Assembly: GCF_963855985.1 (NCBI RefSeq)
Contig: NC_087109.1
Location: forward strand, 2,376,001-2,440,000
Origin: Ostrinia nubilalis
Taxonomy: Eukaryota; Arthropoda; Insecta; Lepidoptera; Crambidae
Length of the DNA stretch: 64,000 bases
Direction: 5' to 3'
Below are positions 32,169-42,360 of this stretch, in pieces. Each line of letters starts with the position of its first letter. The first letter of the stretch is position 1. The notes beneath the pieces were generated by a model. The model was not told where the DNA came from. It did not search any database and saw nothing but the letters and a program-made list of their open reading frames with translations. The position numbers were made by a program, and so were the translations under genes.

Positions 32169-35100
32169 CTGTCGAAGAAACAAAAATAATAATAATAATA
32201 AATAAATAAATATCCTTAGACATTTTACACTGCGCTTCTAGTTCCAAACTAAGCAAAGCTTGTACTATGGGTACTAGACAACGGATATAAACATACTTAA
32301 ATACTTTTTTTTTGTAAATACATACTTATTATACATAGAAAACACCCAGTCCAACATGGACCTATAAAAAAAGTCGGACGGATTCTCATCAACAAAATAC
32401 TGTGACATTAGGATACACCAGCTTGCCTGTACGTACAGGCTGGCACGCACACATTCACACCCTGATACACCACTTCGAGTGCAAACTTCACACGGTTGAC
32501 ACATTTAAGCAGCGAAAAAACAACACGAATACGACATGTCTTGTGTGATGAAATTGTGTAAAAACCGTTCTGTTCGAACAAACAAAAATTAAGGAATCAC
32601 ATTTCACAGGCAAAATAATAATCCAATCACTTATTTCCCGACATTAAAATATTGAAATTAATTGAAATCAAACGTCATTCACTCGAAAAAATAATACGTT
32701 AAAGACCAGTGTTCTCAGTTATTTACGTGGGAAAATTACCCGAAATATGGGAAATTAATAATAATTTTAGGACTTTTTAGTTATTTATTACGCATACTAT
32801 GGAAATAAAATAATTTATCATAATAATTGTGTTTTATTGGGATATATTTTCATAGGCAAATTTGATCCTTCCCAAAAATGTGAAACTGCGAAATTCAAAT
32901 TTTCTTACATTGATTGCAAGTCAGTGTCAGGTTGTATGTTAAAAAAAATCTATCAGAGATAATATAATAATATATTGATGATGCATAAGATTATGATTAT
33001 AATGTACACAAGATTCGTAATTTGTAACTGCGTGAATCATTTTTGATCAACATTATGTACATACCCTGACACACTGACTTGCAAACAAAGTAAGAAAATT
33101 TGAACATTGAAAATTTCGCGCCTTCCTCAACGCAGTCACCTTTCATCCTTTTAAAATGGCCCGGAATAATTCTGTCTACATTTCCAAGTACCATCTGCCG
33201 ATCTATGTTTTTCTTAAAATAAATGGGTAAAATGTTTTGGCTAACATGGCATCCCTAAATTCACTCACACAATAGACAAACGCCAAAATTTTGCGTCACA
33301 GTTTTGTTGTAGCGCGAGTTCCGTCCGCCTTTTTTTATAGGTCCATGCAGTCCAATACAAACAAATATGTTCATGCACACAAATGTTTGTACTGTGCGCG
33401 AACCCGCTACCTCCGGAATAGTAGCCCGTTTCGAACCACTACACCAAACGGCCGACAAAAAAGAAGATACATCACTACATTTTATAAAAATAAAGGATGT
33501 AGCACATTAAATCAATCCGGAAAGGGAACGTAACCGTATCAACTCGAGGCAGTCAGTATCCTTTATACATAACTAGCTTTCCGCCCGCGGTTTCGCCCGC
33601 GTGGAATTTTGTCTGTCACAGAAAAACTTTATCGCGCGCGTCCCTGTTTCAAAAACCGGGATAAAAACTATCCTATGTCCTTTCCCGGGACTCAATCTAT
33701 CTCTATGCCAAATATCATCAAAATCGGTTCAGTGGTTTTGGCGTGAAAGAGAGACAGACAGACAGAGTACTTTCGCATTTATAATATTAGTATAGATGAA
33801 CCTCCATACTGTATCACACACTTCATCCGCACCGTAACGTAAACGGCTCGCCTTGCGATGACAGCTCGCGAAAGGCTTCTCCTGTTAAAGCCCGGTCTGT
33901 CAGCACGTAGAATTTTGTCCAATGACCCCAAGCTACCCATCCTTATCGCTCGCGCGTAATTATTTTGCTGTCGCGACTGTGCGACGGGCGCCCGCAGTGA
34001 GTGTGCGAGCGCGACAGCAACATAATTACGCGCGAGCGATAAGGATGGGTAGCTTGGGGTCATTGGACAAAATTCTACGTGCTCACAGACCAGACTATAG
34101 TTGGTGTTAATCTCTTTCCGAGTTAATAAGTCTGCTATGCTGTCTGTGATAAACTCAAAAAATTCTGAACGAATTTTTATGCGGTTTTCATTACCAACAA
34201 TTCATGAAGAATGTTTAAGTAGGTAGTAGATGTTTTTTTTATTTTGTCAGGGAGAAGAATACAATGATCCCACACTATTAAGCGAAGCCGTGTGGTGACG
34301 GCAGAGTAGAATACATTTGTCACCAACCCCTACTCTTCCCGCGGGTGTCGTAAGAGGCGACTTAGGGACTACACATCAAACAGAAAACGGGCAGCAGCGC
34401 TCTCTGAATAACATCAATCTTTTAAACTGCGATCTCCTACCCGCCTGCCAAGCGTGGGGATCATGGCAAAACCCTCCACTATAGTGGCGGAGGCTCATAG
34501 TCCAGCAGTGGACTGTAAAGGGCTGTTGATGATGATGATGACACTATTAAGCCTAGTCAGACATTACAACTATAAATTAAGTTTATTCTTAATCATCATC
34601 ATCATCATCGTCCACTGCAGAACATAGGCCTGCCCCAATGATTTCCATAATGGCCGGTTAGTAGCGGTCTGCAGCCAGCGTGTTCCTGCTACCTTTAAAG
34701 GTGGTCGCTCCTACGCTGCGCTTTCCGGTACGTGGCCTCCACTCCAGAACCTTTCTGTCCCATCGGCCGTCAGTTTTGCGTACATTGTGCCCTGCCTAGT
34801 ACCAGAGTAAATACAAATGAGTAGGTAATCTTCATAGAAACGCACCGAGCGCAGTTTGTATGTGAGCGCGCCAATACGTATGCGGTGCGCACGCACACAC
34901 TGATAAAATTCGGCGCAACACCCCGCTAATCTACGCTAAATTTTGTCAGTGCGTGCGTGCGCGCCGCATACGTATTGGCGCGCTCACATACAAACCGCGC
35001 TCGGTGCGTTTCTATGAAGATGACCTACTCATTTTTATTTACTCTACTATCTGGGGGCACGGCAGTGCCCCCACCAAGTCGAGCAAAAAAGCGGCACGGC

Positions 35101-37591
35101 CGTACCATCCTTTTCTCGAAGCAATTCAGGCCATTTTCGACCCCCTGTAACTTCGTTGTGGATAAAACTAGAAGACTGAATTTTCAGTAACCATGCAGGC
35201 ATTGTAAAGACACGGTATATTTCAAATTTCATTCAATTTGAACCAGTAGTTTAAGAATTATAACGGGTCAAAGTTTCTTAATTTTGTCACTCACTGACTC
35301 ACCGATCATCAAAACTCTAAGGCACTTCTAGCAGACCTAAGAAGCTTCAAATTTGGAATATAAGTAGTGTTTGGTGTATGAATCAAGGAAAAACTAAAAT
35401 ATTTGGGGGCACGGTAGTGCAACCGCCAAGTCGAGTAAAATTTTTCAATTTCGGTCCAGTTTTCTAGATACATAACTGCTGTGTACAAATTACAAAAAGA
35501 AATGAGATCCCATCAAAAACAATACTTGTCAAAAAAACCAAGTCTCGCAACTCAGTTGTTCTACGGTAAAAAGTTGTGAGATCCATGTAATACCAAGTCC
35601 AGGCCAGGAAATCTTTAACGTTTTACATAAATTATTGACTTGGTCATCGCATGAAAACACGTGTAAATTAAATTATTTAGTGCGATGGCCAAGTCAATAA
35701 TTTATGTAAAACGTTAAAGATTTCCTGGCCTGGACTTGGTATTACATGGATCTCACAACTTTTTACCGTAGAACAACTGAGTTGCGAGACTTGGTTTTTT
35801 TGACATTACCATTTCAGCTTGCTAAAATAAAAAAATAAGCAAGTACGTTCAAGTATTCTGTAAAATATGAGAGGTTTATCCTCCTACAGTGAAAACTAAA
35901 TGATCTGATGATGATTATGATGTTAAATACGTACTTGAAACTCCTGAAATAGTATTCATCACTGAAACCACCTGGACTTTTTCGATTGCTATGTACAGAT
36001 TCTCACATTCTATACAAAGAACTGTTATTAATATTATATTTTTTAACATCCATATTGATGTTAAAACAATTATTATAAAAACTGACTCGACATCTGGTGG
36101 TAACTGTAAAAAATGTTTTGTATGTAGTAATAAAAGTAATAATAAAAATAATTAAAAGCTTGATAGACCGATCTGGCCAGAGGTTTAAATGTACGTTAAT
36201 GTTGACACGGAAATAATTTGCAAAGGCTTTGACAAACTTAAGGTTCGGCCAAACCAACCCGTTGAGTCTGCGATCGATCAATGCATTTAACTCTAATCAC
36301 CATCGCTACCGCCATCGTGCACGCCGACTGCACCCATTGGTTTGGTCGAACTTTTACAGATAAACGGGACTATTCAACACTTCCCTTTTCTGTTTTATGA
36401 TGGAGACATATCATCGACTTGGACTTAGCACTGATAGTGATTTTTTTTTACTTTATCAAGATTGCGACTTACGTCGTCCATATTAGTTATACTCAAGTTA
36501 TATAAGGCTGCTCCCCGGTTGACGTAGAACAATGATTGCAATAAGGCCGAAACAACATACACCAGGACCTAAAAATAAAGTTACAAAATGAAAGTGCTTC
36601 ATCATAATTTTCACTATCATCATCATCATCATATTATCATCGTTATAATCGTCATCATCAATATAACGGCCAATACAACCACCAACGCTCCCCGATGTAG
36701 GTAATGGTAACCCATCGCCGCAGGACAGTTTGTGATGAACCCACCACAAGGAGTAAGTATTTAAATAAGTAGTTTCACCTGCTTCTTGAATCCTTCTTTA
36801 ATCATTTCGATGGTTTCCATAATATCCACGTATCTCTTATGCCTATATTTTGCCCAGTAAGGTCGCAGTCCAGTTACTGACATTGTTTTGGAATACAACT
36901 CCAAATTGTATCTTAATGTTTTTATAATTATAGTTGGATACACTATATTTAAATCCAATGAATTCATTATAAATATGCCGAATATCCCGATTTTGTCATG
37001 CGCACTGATTATTATAATCACATGAAGTAACGCCACGATAGATGTATAAATCCAGTTGAATATTTTTACTTTTTTCAAACCACCACAATAATATGATTGC
37101 CAATTAGCTGAAATTCTGTAAGTTTTGACCATCAACTGCACATTTTTAGGGGAGTTTAAGACATTTTCTTTGAAACTGATGGTTATACCAATAATGGTTA
37201 ATATTAAATCTAGTATATGTCCAAAAGTTATATGGATCTTGTAGTTAGAAACTTTTTGTAGAACTGCAGTTATGTAAAATGAAATGGTTGTGATCGAACA
37301 AGCAGCGAACAGTACTTTTGCAATTTTACTATTTGGAGTCACAAAATTGTCACTGATTCTAAATTTTGGTAACAAATATAAGTTTTGCAAAGCATGAAGA
37401 GGCTGAAATATTTTTAAAACTTCTTCGTCAATATAGTTTAGAGGTATTCTTTTTATGTATGGCCTCATCGTTAAAATACACGACACGTCTGTACTGTACA
37501 GTAAGAAGTTAATGATTGATTGCATTGATCTATTTTGAAAGCTGTTACGAAAATGATGGTACTTAGATACTAACATTTTATGTGAATTCAT
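32002..37591 (-). CDS. Gustatory receptor, four exons, about 414 aa
   Basis: Insect gustatory receptors are seven-pass membrane ligand-gated channels of taste neurons (7tm_7 family). Joined exons are 37591..36779, 36568..36473, 36103..35935 and 32168..32002; phases agree (0, 0, 1) and all introns are GT-AG. The product of about 414 aa matches the usual 380-450. Hydrophobic stretches lie near residues 91-111, 120-141, 178-197, 201-222, 273-290, 311-335 and 397-413. Two lepidopteran Gr hallmarks are visible: RISDNFVTPNS near residue 80, and at the C-terminus FSACGWFDIDATTPLQL followed by QYIFVIFQF, a variant of the family TYhhhhhQF signature with Q replacing T. The most upstream ATG was chosen; M6 is an alternative. 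Intron 3 (3,766 bp) is full of transposable elements. No stop or frameshift is seen. The ligand cannot be inferred. The family is confident; the exact exon 3 donor is the least certain junction. Confidence 0.88.
32215..32500 (-). mobile_element. SINE-like composite in Gr intron 3
   Basis: The block TTACACTGCGC, CTAAGCAAAGCTTGTACTAT, GGTACTAGACAACGGATAT and CATAGAAAACACCCAG recurs at 52635-52735. CATGGACCTATAAAAAAAGT is found inverted at 33316. The tRNA-like part is weak here. Confidence 0.5.
33260..33485 (-). mobile_element. tRNA-like SINE piece in Gr intron 3
   Basis: CGCGAACCCGCTACCTCCGG and CCACTACACCAAACGGCCGA are the complement of a B-box-like and flanking region also seen at 52785-52910. 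Moderate support. Confidence 0.5.
33528..33885 (+). repeat. Repeat R, split by a Helitron
   Basis: The outer parts (AACCGTATCAACTCGAGGCA, and after the Helitron CTCCATACTGTATCACACAC ... GATGACAGCTCGCGAAAGGC) form one sequence that is uninterrupted at 54526-54655. Confidence 0.75.
33573..33796 (-). mobile_element. Lep1-type Helitron, boundaries confirmed
   Basis: The minus-strand sequence begins TCTATACTAATATTAT and ends GGAAAGCTAG between host A and T, with the usual 3' hairpin. The related repeat at 54526 shows the site without it, giving exact borders and no target duplication, as expected of Helitrons. Confidence 0.93.
33894..34091. mobile_element. MITE with arms of about 85 bp (GGTCTGT ends)
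   Basis: Near-identical inverted arms contain AGCACGTAGAATTTTGTCC, GACCCCAAGCTACCCATCC and CGCTCGCGCGTAATTA. The two arms give mirror open frames of the same peptide on both strands, which are not genes. No clear duplication. Confidence 0.85.
34245..34540 (+). mobile_element. Non-LTR 3' UTR with (GAT)n tail, family D
   Basis: Contains CTACTCTTCCCGCGGGTGTC, GTAAGAGGCGACTTAGGGA, ACCCGCCTGCCAAGCGTGG, TCCAGCAGTGGACTGTAAAG and a GATGATGATG end. This is a widespread insect non-LTR tail; a diverged minus-strand relative lies at 62085-62275. Confidence 0.7.
34596..34795 (-). mobile_element. RTE-like 3' end, (ATG)n subfamily
   Basis: The CAT run, CCACTGCAGAACATAGGCC and the complement of the C-terminal coding region are present. 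A small deletion lies in the GRPPTRW-equivalent part. Confidence 0.8.
34803..35045. mobile_element. MITE with CAGAGTAAATAC ends (third copy)
   Basis: It is the most complete member: arms of about 110 bp including CGCGCCAATACGTATGCGG. The right end reads ACTCTA instead of ACTCTG and no duplication is present; it abuts the hairpin element. Confidence 0.85.
35048..35805 (+). mobile_element. Hairpin element G, copy 1
   Basis: It starts at CTATCTGGGGGCACGGCAG (small hairpin GGGGGCACGG...CCCCC), continues through AGTCGAGCAAAAAAGCGGC and one GGGGGCACGGTAGTGCAACC unit, and ends in a large palindrome at 35527-35805. It matches 46985-47990 in inverted orientation along its length. No transposase. Helitron-like termini were considered but CTRR is absent. 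Confidence 0.8.
35527..35805. repeat. 279-bp palindrome, arms of about 120-125 bp
   Basis: The left arm from TGTCAAAAAAACCAAGTCTC pairs almost perfectly with the right arm ending GAGACTTGGTTTTTTTGACA. The loop around 35651-35685 is AT-rich. It lies inside intron 3 of the receptor gene. Confidence 0.92.
35935..36103 (-). CDS. Gustatory receptor exon 3 (56 codons + 1 nt)
   Basis: The acceptor is TTTTTTACAG. The reading includes the hydrophobic run SVFIIIVLTSIWMLKN and then CIECENLYIAIEKVQ, equivalent to the family's conserved C-E-x-x-Y stretch. The donor GTACGT, after one base of a codon, fits the phase needed by exon 4. An alternative GTGGTT donor 37 bases upstream would leave phase 0 and not fit exon 4. 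The distance from the CE motif to the exon 4 motifs matches known family members. Confidence 0.8.
36473..36568 (-). CDS. Gustatory receptor exon 2 (32 codons)
   Basis: It is preceded by a pyrimidine-rich acceptor ending TTTTTAG and followed by the donor GTAAGT after a GAC codon. The phase-0 reading starts VLVYVVSALLQSLFYVNRG, a hydrophobic segment that fits the family's membrane helix after the long intracellular loop. At 96 bp it keeps the frame on both sides. Intron 2 is 369 bp. Confidence 0.85.
36779..37591 (-). CDS. Gustatory receptor exon 1 (271 codons)
   Basis: This is the large 5' exon, with the N-terminal cytoplasmic part and about four membrane segments, as in many lepidopteran receptors of this family. 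The frame would continue five codons past the CAG codon to a stop, but CAG is followed by a good donor (GTGAAA) and the C-terminal half of the family is still missing at that point. It ends in phase 0. Intron 1 is 210 bp and carries CAT/ATG microsatellite sequence near 36618-36660. Confidence 0.88.
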
Positions 37592-37787
37592 ATGTGTAAT
37601 TACTATGTTCCATTAGTTATTACTTAAACTATAGGTACTCAAAACAAAATAGAACTTACCATTACCTTGTCTCTAATTTTACTCGTAAAGTAATTCATAT
37701 TGGTAAAATGAACTACTGCTACTTATTGTAGACAGTCATGTTATTGTAGCGTAGCAAGTACGCAAAAAAGTCAAGTGCTTAGAATTG

Positions 37788-38385
37788 CCCATTTTTATGG
37801 TTCCGTAGTCCTGACAAGGAACCCTTATAATTTCGATATGTCTGTCTGTCTGTCTGTCCGAGGACACTGTTTGCACGAGGCTTGGAAACTGTTTGCACTA
37901 GAGAGCTGTAATTTTGTGGAGGTATGTAGGTATGTATGAGGTATTAAGCTCGCCGACAAAATGGTAAAATAAAATTTTGCAAAAAATTTTTTTTGGGTAG
38001 GTCCCCTACATGTAAAGTGGGGATGAATTTTTTTTCATCTTCTGCCCCATCGTGTGGGGTATTGTTGGGTAGGTCTTTTAAAATGTCTTAGGGGTTTCTA
38101 AGACTATTTATTTATCCATTTGAGAATCTGCCAATTTTTGTTCTAGTAGGGCGTCCCCCCCACTCTAAAAAAAATTAAAAATAAATTCAAGTCACATTAA
38201 TTTATAGTTTAAGTTTATCATTTATTAAGAAATTAAATGTAGGTATTTTTCTTTAAGAATAATTGGGCTTTCGTTCGCGTTAAGTTCGCGTCACGGAAGG
38301 TGCGATTTATTTGATGTTGAGTGTATAATTGTGTTAACGATGGACAACTACGGAACCTTACACTTGGCTAATTTTTAGCGTTAAG
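37788..38385 (+). repeat. Interspersed repeat M with (TCTG)n
   Basis: It begins ATTTTTATGGTTCCGTAGTC and continues with TGTCTGTCTGTCTGTC, GCCGACAAAATGG and CTTCTGCCCCATCGTGTGGG. It ends GACAACTACGGAACC. It is a common lepidopteran repeat whose ends are inverted (GGTTCCGTAG / CTACGGAACC). Class not established. Confidence 0.65.
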
Positions 38386-38400
38386 AGTCGCATCTCAAAC

Positions 38401-38496
38401 TAATTTGAAAATTATAAAATAACTTGAAAAAATCGAACTGCCTAAGGCGGGAATTGAACTGGGAATTTTTTCAAGTTATTTATAATTTTCAAATTA
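38401..38496. repeat. 96-bp hairpin with arms of about 32 bp
   Basis: AATTTGAAAATTATAAAATA and its neighbouring ACTTGAAAAAAT pair with ATTTTTTCAAGT and TATTTATAATTTTCAAATTA, with one or two differences. The loop holds GGCGGGAATTGAACTGGG, which looks like a decayed tRNA-like or SINE piece. Confidence 0.85.
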
Positions 38497-38696
38497 ACAT
38501 AATTCCAGTTCTTTTATAAAATTGAAACTGCACTTTGTTTTAAGGGTGGATTCGTCCAAACAAGAGTAAATTATATTAATCTCAGAATAAATCGTCAGTT
38601 TTGACATATTTCCCATACTGGAACTGTCAATGTGCCAGTTATACCAGGAGTTATTCTCGGATAAAAGTTTAGTCGAATCGGGCCTAAGAAACATCA

Positions 38697-38818
38697 GCTG
38701 GGTTACATAATCTTACCACAACTTTTATCAAAAGTTAAAACTTTGTCGAACTCCATACAAAAAACATTGATTATGGTTAAAGTTACGGTTAAAGACCTTA
38801 CTTTATGGCAACTGCACT
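38697..38818 (+). mobile_element. MITE L, degraded
   Basis: GCTGGGTTACATAATCTTAC, AACTCCATACAAAAAACA and GGTTAAAGTTACGGTTAAAG follow the order of the family; the right end is mutated to GGCAACTGCAC. Confidence 0.65.
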
Positions 38819-38924
38819 ACCTTTAGTGTAGTGAATCGTCACTAGAATTAGAATTTAAAATTATTAGCATAAACTGTTATGTAAGTTCTCGTATCTTTCC
38901 TTATTCTCTACCAAACACAGGGTT

Positions 38925-39966
38925 ATATATGTCATAGTCAAAGGTCGATATGCAGTCTCTTCGCGGAATGACTGGTCTATCCTAGGTTTGACCAAGGCCT
39001 TCAGGCAAACCCCGAAGTGAATTCTTATTTCGGCCTTTGACTAAGTCAAACCTAGAAGTGCCTAAACGGTTCAGTCAAACGTCGAAACTAAAATAATCTG
39101 TTTCGGGCTTTGCCTAGTCAATCCTAGAAACGACTAGCAGACTCGGACAAAAGTAGACGGCAAATAGAAAACCGGCCAAGTGCGAGTCGGATTCGCTCAC
39201 GAAGGGTTCCGTGAGACTCTGTTGTTGTATGGGAGTTGGGAGTTGTTTTTTTATATCCAATAAAATTTATTTTATTTTAATTTTATGATTTATTTTTCAA
39301 ATAGATATGCAACTAAATATTATGTGAACATTTCAATGGTTCACCTGTTTACGTTTTAATATCGAGTAGAAAACTGCAACAAGTCCCGTTTGCTGTATGG
39401 GAACCCCCCTTAAGTATTTAAGTATTTTATTGAATTATTTACTTTTAAAGTGAATAAAAAACTAAATATTTTGAGAATGATTCATGAGATACGAGGCTGG
39501 TGACAGACAACCTTTAGCGAAGTCATAGTAATAGGGTCCCGTTTTAACTCTTTATCCTTTAATTTAAGATAACAGAACCCTACAAATTAGTAATTTCAAG
39601 ATCGATCTAGAAACACTGACAAACAACCTCAGTAAATAAGTTTAGTTACTCGTACCTTCACCTAAAGAGATAGCTGCGCGTGCACGTCATAACCGACCGT
39701 AACGCCTATGCATAAGTTCGAGATCAGAATGAGGTATAGTTTAGTTTAAAGTCTTAATTGAGGTTTGACTAGTCAAACCCCGATTTCATTAAATTGAGTT
39801 TCGACCTTTGCCTGACCAAATTAGTTACTCCTAGGTTTGACTAACATTATTTAGTCAAAGGCCGAAATGTTTGGGCTTTGACTAAGACTTATAGTCAGAC
39901 CTGAGGATTGACTAGTCAAACCTAGGAGTGCCGGAACTTCGAGGTTTGACTATAACATATACAAAT
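38925..39966. mobile_element. 1-kb TIR element built of TTTGACTAG motifs
   Basis: The ends TTATATATGTCATAGTCAAA and the right-hand TTTGACTATAACATATACAA are inverted. Between them, variants of CCTAGGTTTGACTAGTCAAAC occur many times in both directions (38980-39130 and 39750-39950). The middle (39172-39582) is a different repeat that seems to have inserted. No coding. Confidence 0.65.
39172..39582 (+). mobile_element. Common lepidopteran repeat (CCGGCCAAGTGCGAGTCGGA)
   Basis: It starts ACCGGCCAAGTGCGAGTCGG and ends near GGGTCCCGTTTTAAC and ACAGAACCCTA. The family is abundant in moths; the class is not settled to my knowledge. It splits the TTTGACTAG element. Confidence 0.65.
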
Positions 39967-40014
39967 ATCCCTTACTGATTCATCATCATTAAATTATTTA
40001 GTCTCAGAGCACGA

Positions 40015-40095
40015 CCCTCTCTAAATTACTAGAGGCTAATAGAGGATTTGATCTACACTTCCCACGTTGGCCAGACACTTGGGAAGGACTGATAG
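40015..40095 (+). repeat. Interspersed repeat with AGAGGATTTGATCTACAC
   Basis: Relative of 6845-6900 and 51895-51950. Class unknown. Confidence 0.4.
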
Positions 40096-40099
40096 TCGT

Positions 40100-40376
40100 A
40101 TATTGTCCTTAGGTTCCTTTTTACGACATCCACGGAAATTATACTGTGCTGGAATCACACGACTCTACATAAGCTTATTTTCCGTAAGAGACACAGTACA
40201 CAATACACATGCTACTTTTTAGCTGAAGCTGAATGCAGCGACCACACATTCACCGCACAACACACACACTTTAAAAACGTTAAACGCGGCTACAGCAGTC
40301 GCCAAAACGCGTGATTTCGATACCGCGTCCTAACGTTATGAAGTCATGAAATCGCGAAGCTGATCGGTACAGTCAC
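40100..40376. other. Unassigned spacer
   Basis: No coding sequence or bounded repeat seen between the preceding repeat and the 57-bp insertion. Confidence 0.4.
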
Positions 40377-40388
40377 AAAGTCGCCAAT

Positions 40389-40445
40389 AATTGGCTGAGA
40401 TGATGATGATGATGATGATGAATTCATCATCATCTCAGCTATAGG
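40389..40445. mobile_element. 57-bp tail-to-tail RTE-like scar with 12-bp TSD
   Basis: GGCTGAGATGATGATG... runs into ...CATCATCATCTCAGC, two copies of the ATG-tailed 3' end joined tail to tail with a GAATTC centre. AAAGTCGCCAAT flanks it at 40377-40388 and 40446-40457, so the whole 57 bp came in as one insertion. Confidence 0.88.
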
Positions 40446-40739
40446 AAAGTCGCCAATTGCTATTGTTAAAAGACAGACAGGTGAAAAGGCGTGAACTGTC
40501 ATCGGTCACGCGACCTGTCATTGGCCTATGATCGCGCCGGCGGCGATAGCGATCTGCACGCGTTCGTGTGGTTGAAGCTTAACATGTGTGCCCTAATAGA
40601 TAATTTTCTCTTCACTATAAAGATATCTCTGTAAGGAAAACATCCAGTAAAATAATCAGCACTCCACAGACCTGGAAGCAAGTTGGGCAGATGATAATAA
40701 TAACAAAAGCCCAGCCGCCTGTCCCGCATAACCTTTGTC

Positions 40740-41480
40740 ACAGGCGCGTTGGTGATAATGTGTACTCGTATACAGGGTGTCTCAGAAAGGAGTGAGAGGG
40801 ATTTATAAGATAGAGCATCCCTTTAGCTATCTAAATAAATAACCCTCATAAAGGAATTCATTAAATGAGTGTATTCATTCATGGCTTTTTTGCAATTCCA
40901 CCAGTTTTACGGTGTATTTCATTATTTTTTAAACTCGTGCGTGTGTAACCATTATGAAAACGAATGCAAAAACATTAATAAATTTTCATATTCATAAAGA
41001 AAACTCATTAATTTTAGTTATTTACGAAGGTAGTTTTAGCTGAGAACGTCATAGCAGTTGAAAAAATAAAATTTACTTACGTATTTTTTTCGACTTATAT
41101 GACGCAAATCATGCATAGAACGCACAGACGCCGGCACATCAATTGTGACTTTTATAGACTTGTAATTGAATCAGAATTGATGCGGTTTTGCTACAAAATT
41201 GTATCAGTTTCAGTCTGCCTACAGCATGAAAGTTGAGGCGAACACGTAATATTAAAAATACAGAAAATAAATAACTCAATCGTTCAAATATCGAATACAC
41301 TAGCTACCACGCTCTTGTTAAATGTCCACAAGCAACACAGAAAGCACTTGTAAGTTCGACTACGAAAGTCGTCAGCGCAGGCAGCGCACACGGATACAAT
41401 TTTTTGCTTAACTTGATGATCTCAACTCTCGTTGCGCGACCTATACGCTGTTTTTTTCTTCTTTTTTTTTTAAGAATATT
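40740..41480. other. Unassigned AT-rich spacer
   Basis: ACAGGGTGTCTCAGAAAGG at 40772 resembles a MITE end, but no partner end was found. Confidence 0.4.
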
Positions 41481-41487
41481 AGTAATT

Positions 41488-41645
41488 TATAGTCCCCTCG
41501 TACTAAGCTAAATAAGCTTGTGTTACGAGTGGGCTCACCACATAGTCGAGCGGCAGCGGGGTTCGAACCGCGTTCCTCGGATGTCGGATCGCCCAGTCCG
41601 ACGCCTTCACCGTTCGGATATCGTGCCTCGCAAAATGATTCACTT
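41488..41645 (-). mobile_element. tRNA-like SINE
   Basis: The minus strand carries GAGGAACGCGGTTCGAACCC, matching a Pol III B box (GGTTCGAANCC), then AGCCCACTCGTAACACAAGC and TTAGTACGAGGGGACTA. Copies are at 28072, 49326 and 52195. The open frames in it are incidental. Confidence 0.7.
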
Positions 41646-41791
41646 GCTAATGATTACATATTTGCGCCTTTTGGTGTCGAGACCTTCGGACCCTGGGGGA
41701 CCCAATGCAAAATTACTGTTTCGGACCATTACTTCTACTAAAAAAATTTCGGGTAATTTTAATGCTGGCTCTTTCCTTGCACAATGACTTA

Positions 41792-41969
41792 GGGCTATAT
41801 TTCACCGGGACACCATGGCGGCGCAACCAGTCGCCGCTACCAACAAAATGTATACAGCTTTGCGCAACCAAACGGACACCAGGTGAGTAACCTTCTATAG
41901 AGCTGTATACATTTTGTTGGTAGCCGGCGACTGGTTGCGCCGCCATGGTGTCCCGGTGAAATATAGCCC
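41792..41969. mobile_element. MITE with TTA duplication (PIF/Harbinger-like)
   Basis: Near-perfect arms of about 67 bp start GGGCTATATTTCACCGGGAC, and TTA flanks both ends (41789-41791, 41970-41972). A 3-bp TWA duplication suggests PIF/Harbinger. It is 178 bp and non-coding. Confidence 0.87.
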
Positions 41970-42360
41970 TTAGTATTGCTATGCAGCCAGCATCCTCACC
42001 TCTTTGCCTCGCTGACACGCTTTTATTTTTGTGTAATCAATAAGTTTTATTTTTTCTTTGTTTAGCGTTAAGTTTGCGTTAGTTGCTTGTCTATTTTGGG
42101 ACATCCTGTATGCGTAGAATCTAATTCAGGTCCAACCGCAGTATTAGCTAGATTAAGCCTAACTCTAAGTAATGGTTAAGGGCCATCCATACCTATCACA
42201 ATGGGGACGCGTTTGGGTTAATGCGCGAACCCATTTGCGAAGTGTGTACCGTTTGTATTCAGTACTATCGTTTAGAGGTTATACAAATTGATAATATATT
42301 TTCGTTAGGCAGCTCTTACATTTCGAAAATTCAAGACTATTTTTTCTATTAAAATAGTAA

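Larger units (their letters stand above)
32169..35934 (-). other. Gr intron 3, largely transposable elements
   Basis: From exon 3 towards exon 4 this intron holds the hairpin element (35048-35805), a MITE with GAGTAAATAC ends, an RTE-like tail, another non-LTR tail, a MITE with arms of about 85 bp, a Lep1 Helitron inside an older repeat, and two tRNA-like SINE pieces. Introns 1 and 2 are only 210 and 369 bp, so the size is explained by insertion. Only about 32500-33260 and a few short spacers lack a recognised repeat. Confidence 0.75.

Noticed and set aside
33779..34110. Mirror open frames on both strands with the same peptide text (TPSYPSLSLARNY)
   Set aside because: They are the two inverted arms of one MITE, not genes.
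34711..35232. Several overlapping frames on both strands
   Set aside because: They lie in MITE arms and the start of the hairpin element; peptides repeat those at 1559 and 8456 because the repeat is the same.
36003..36281. 92-codon minus-strand frame next to Gr exon 3
   Set aside because: It overlaps exon 3 in a different frame and runs into intron 2; the splice-supported frame carries the family motifs.
41518..41787. Possible tRNA gene around GGTTCGAACC
   Set aside because: The B-box-like motif lies in a dispersed SINE with several copies; no complete cloverleaf was found.
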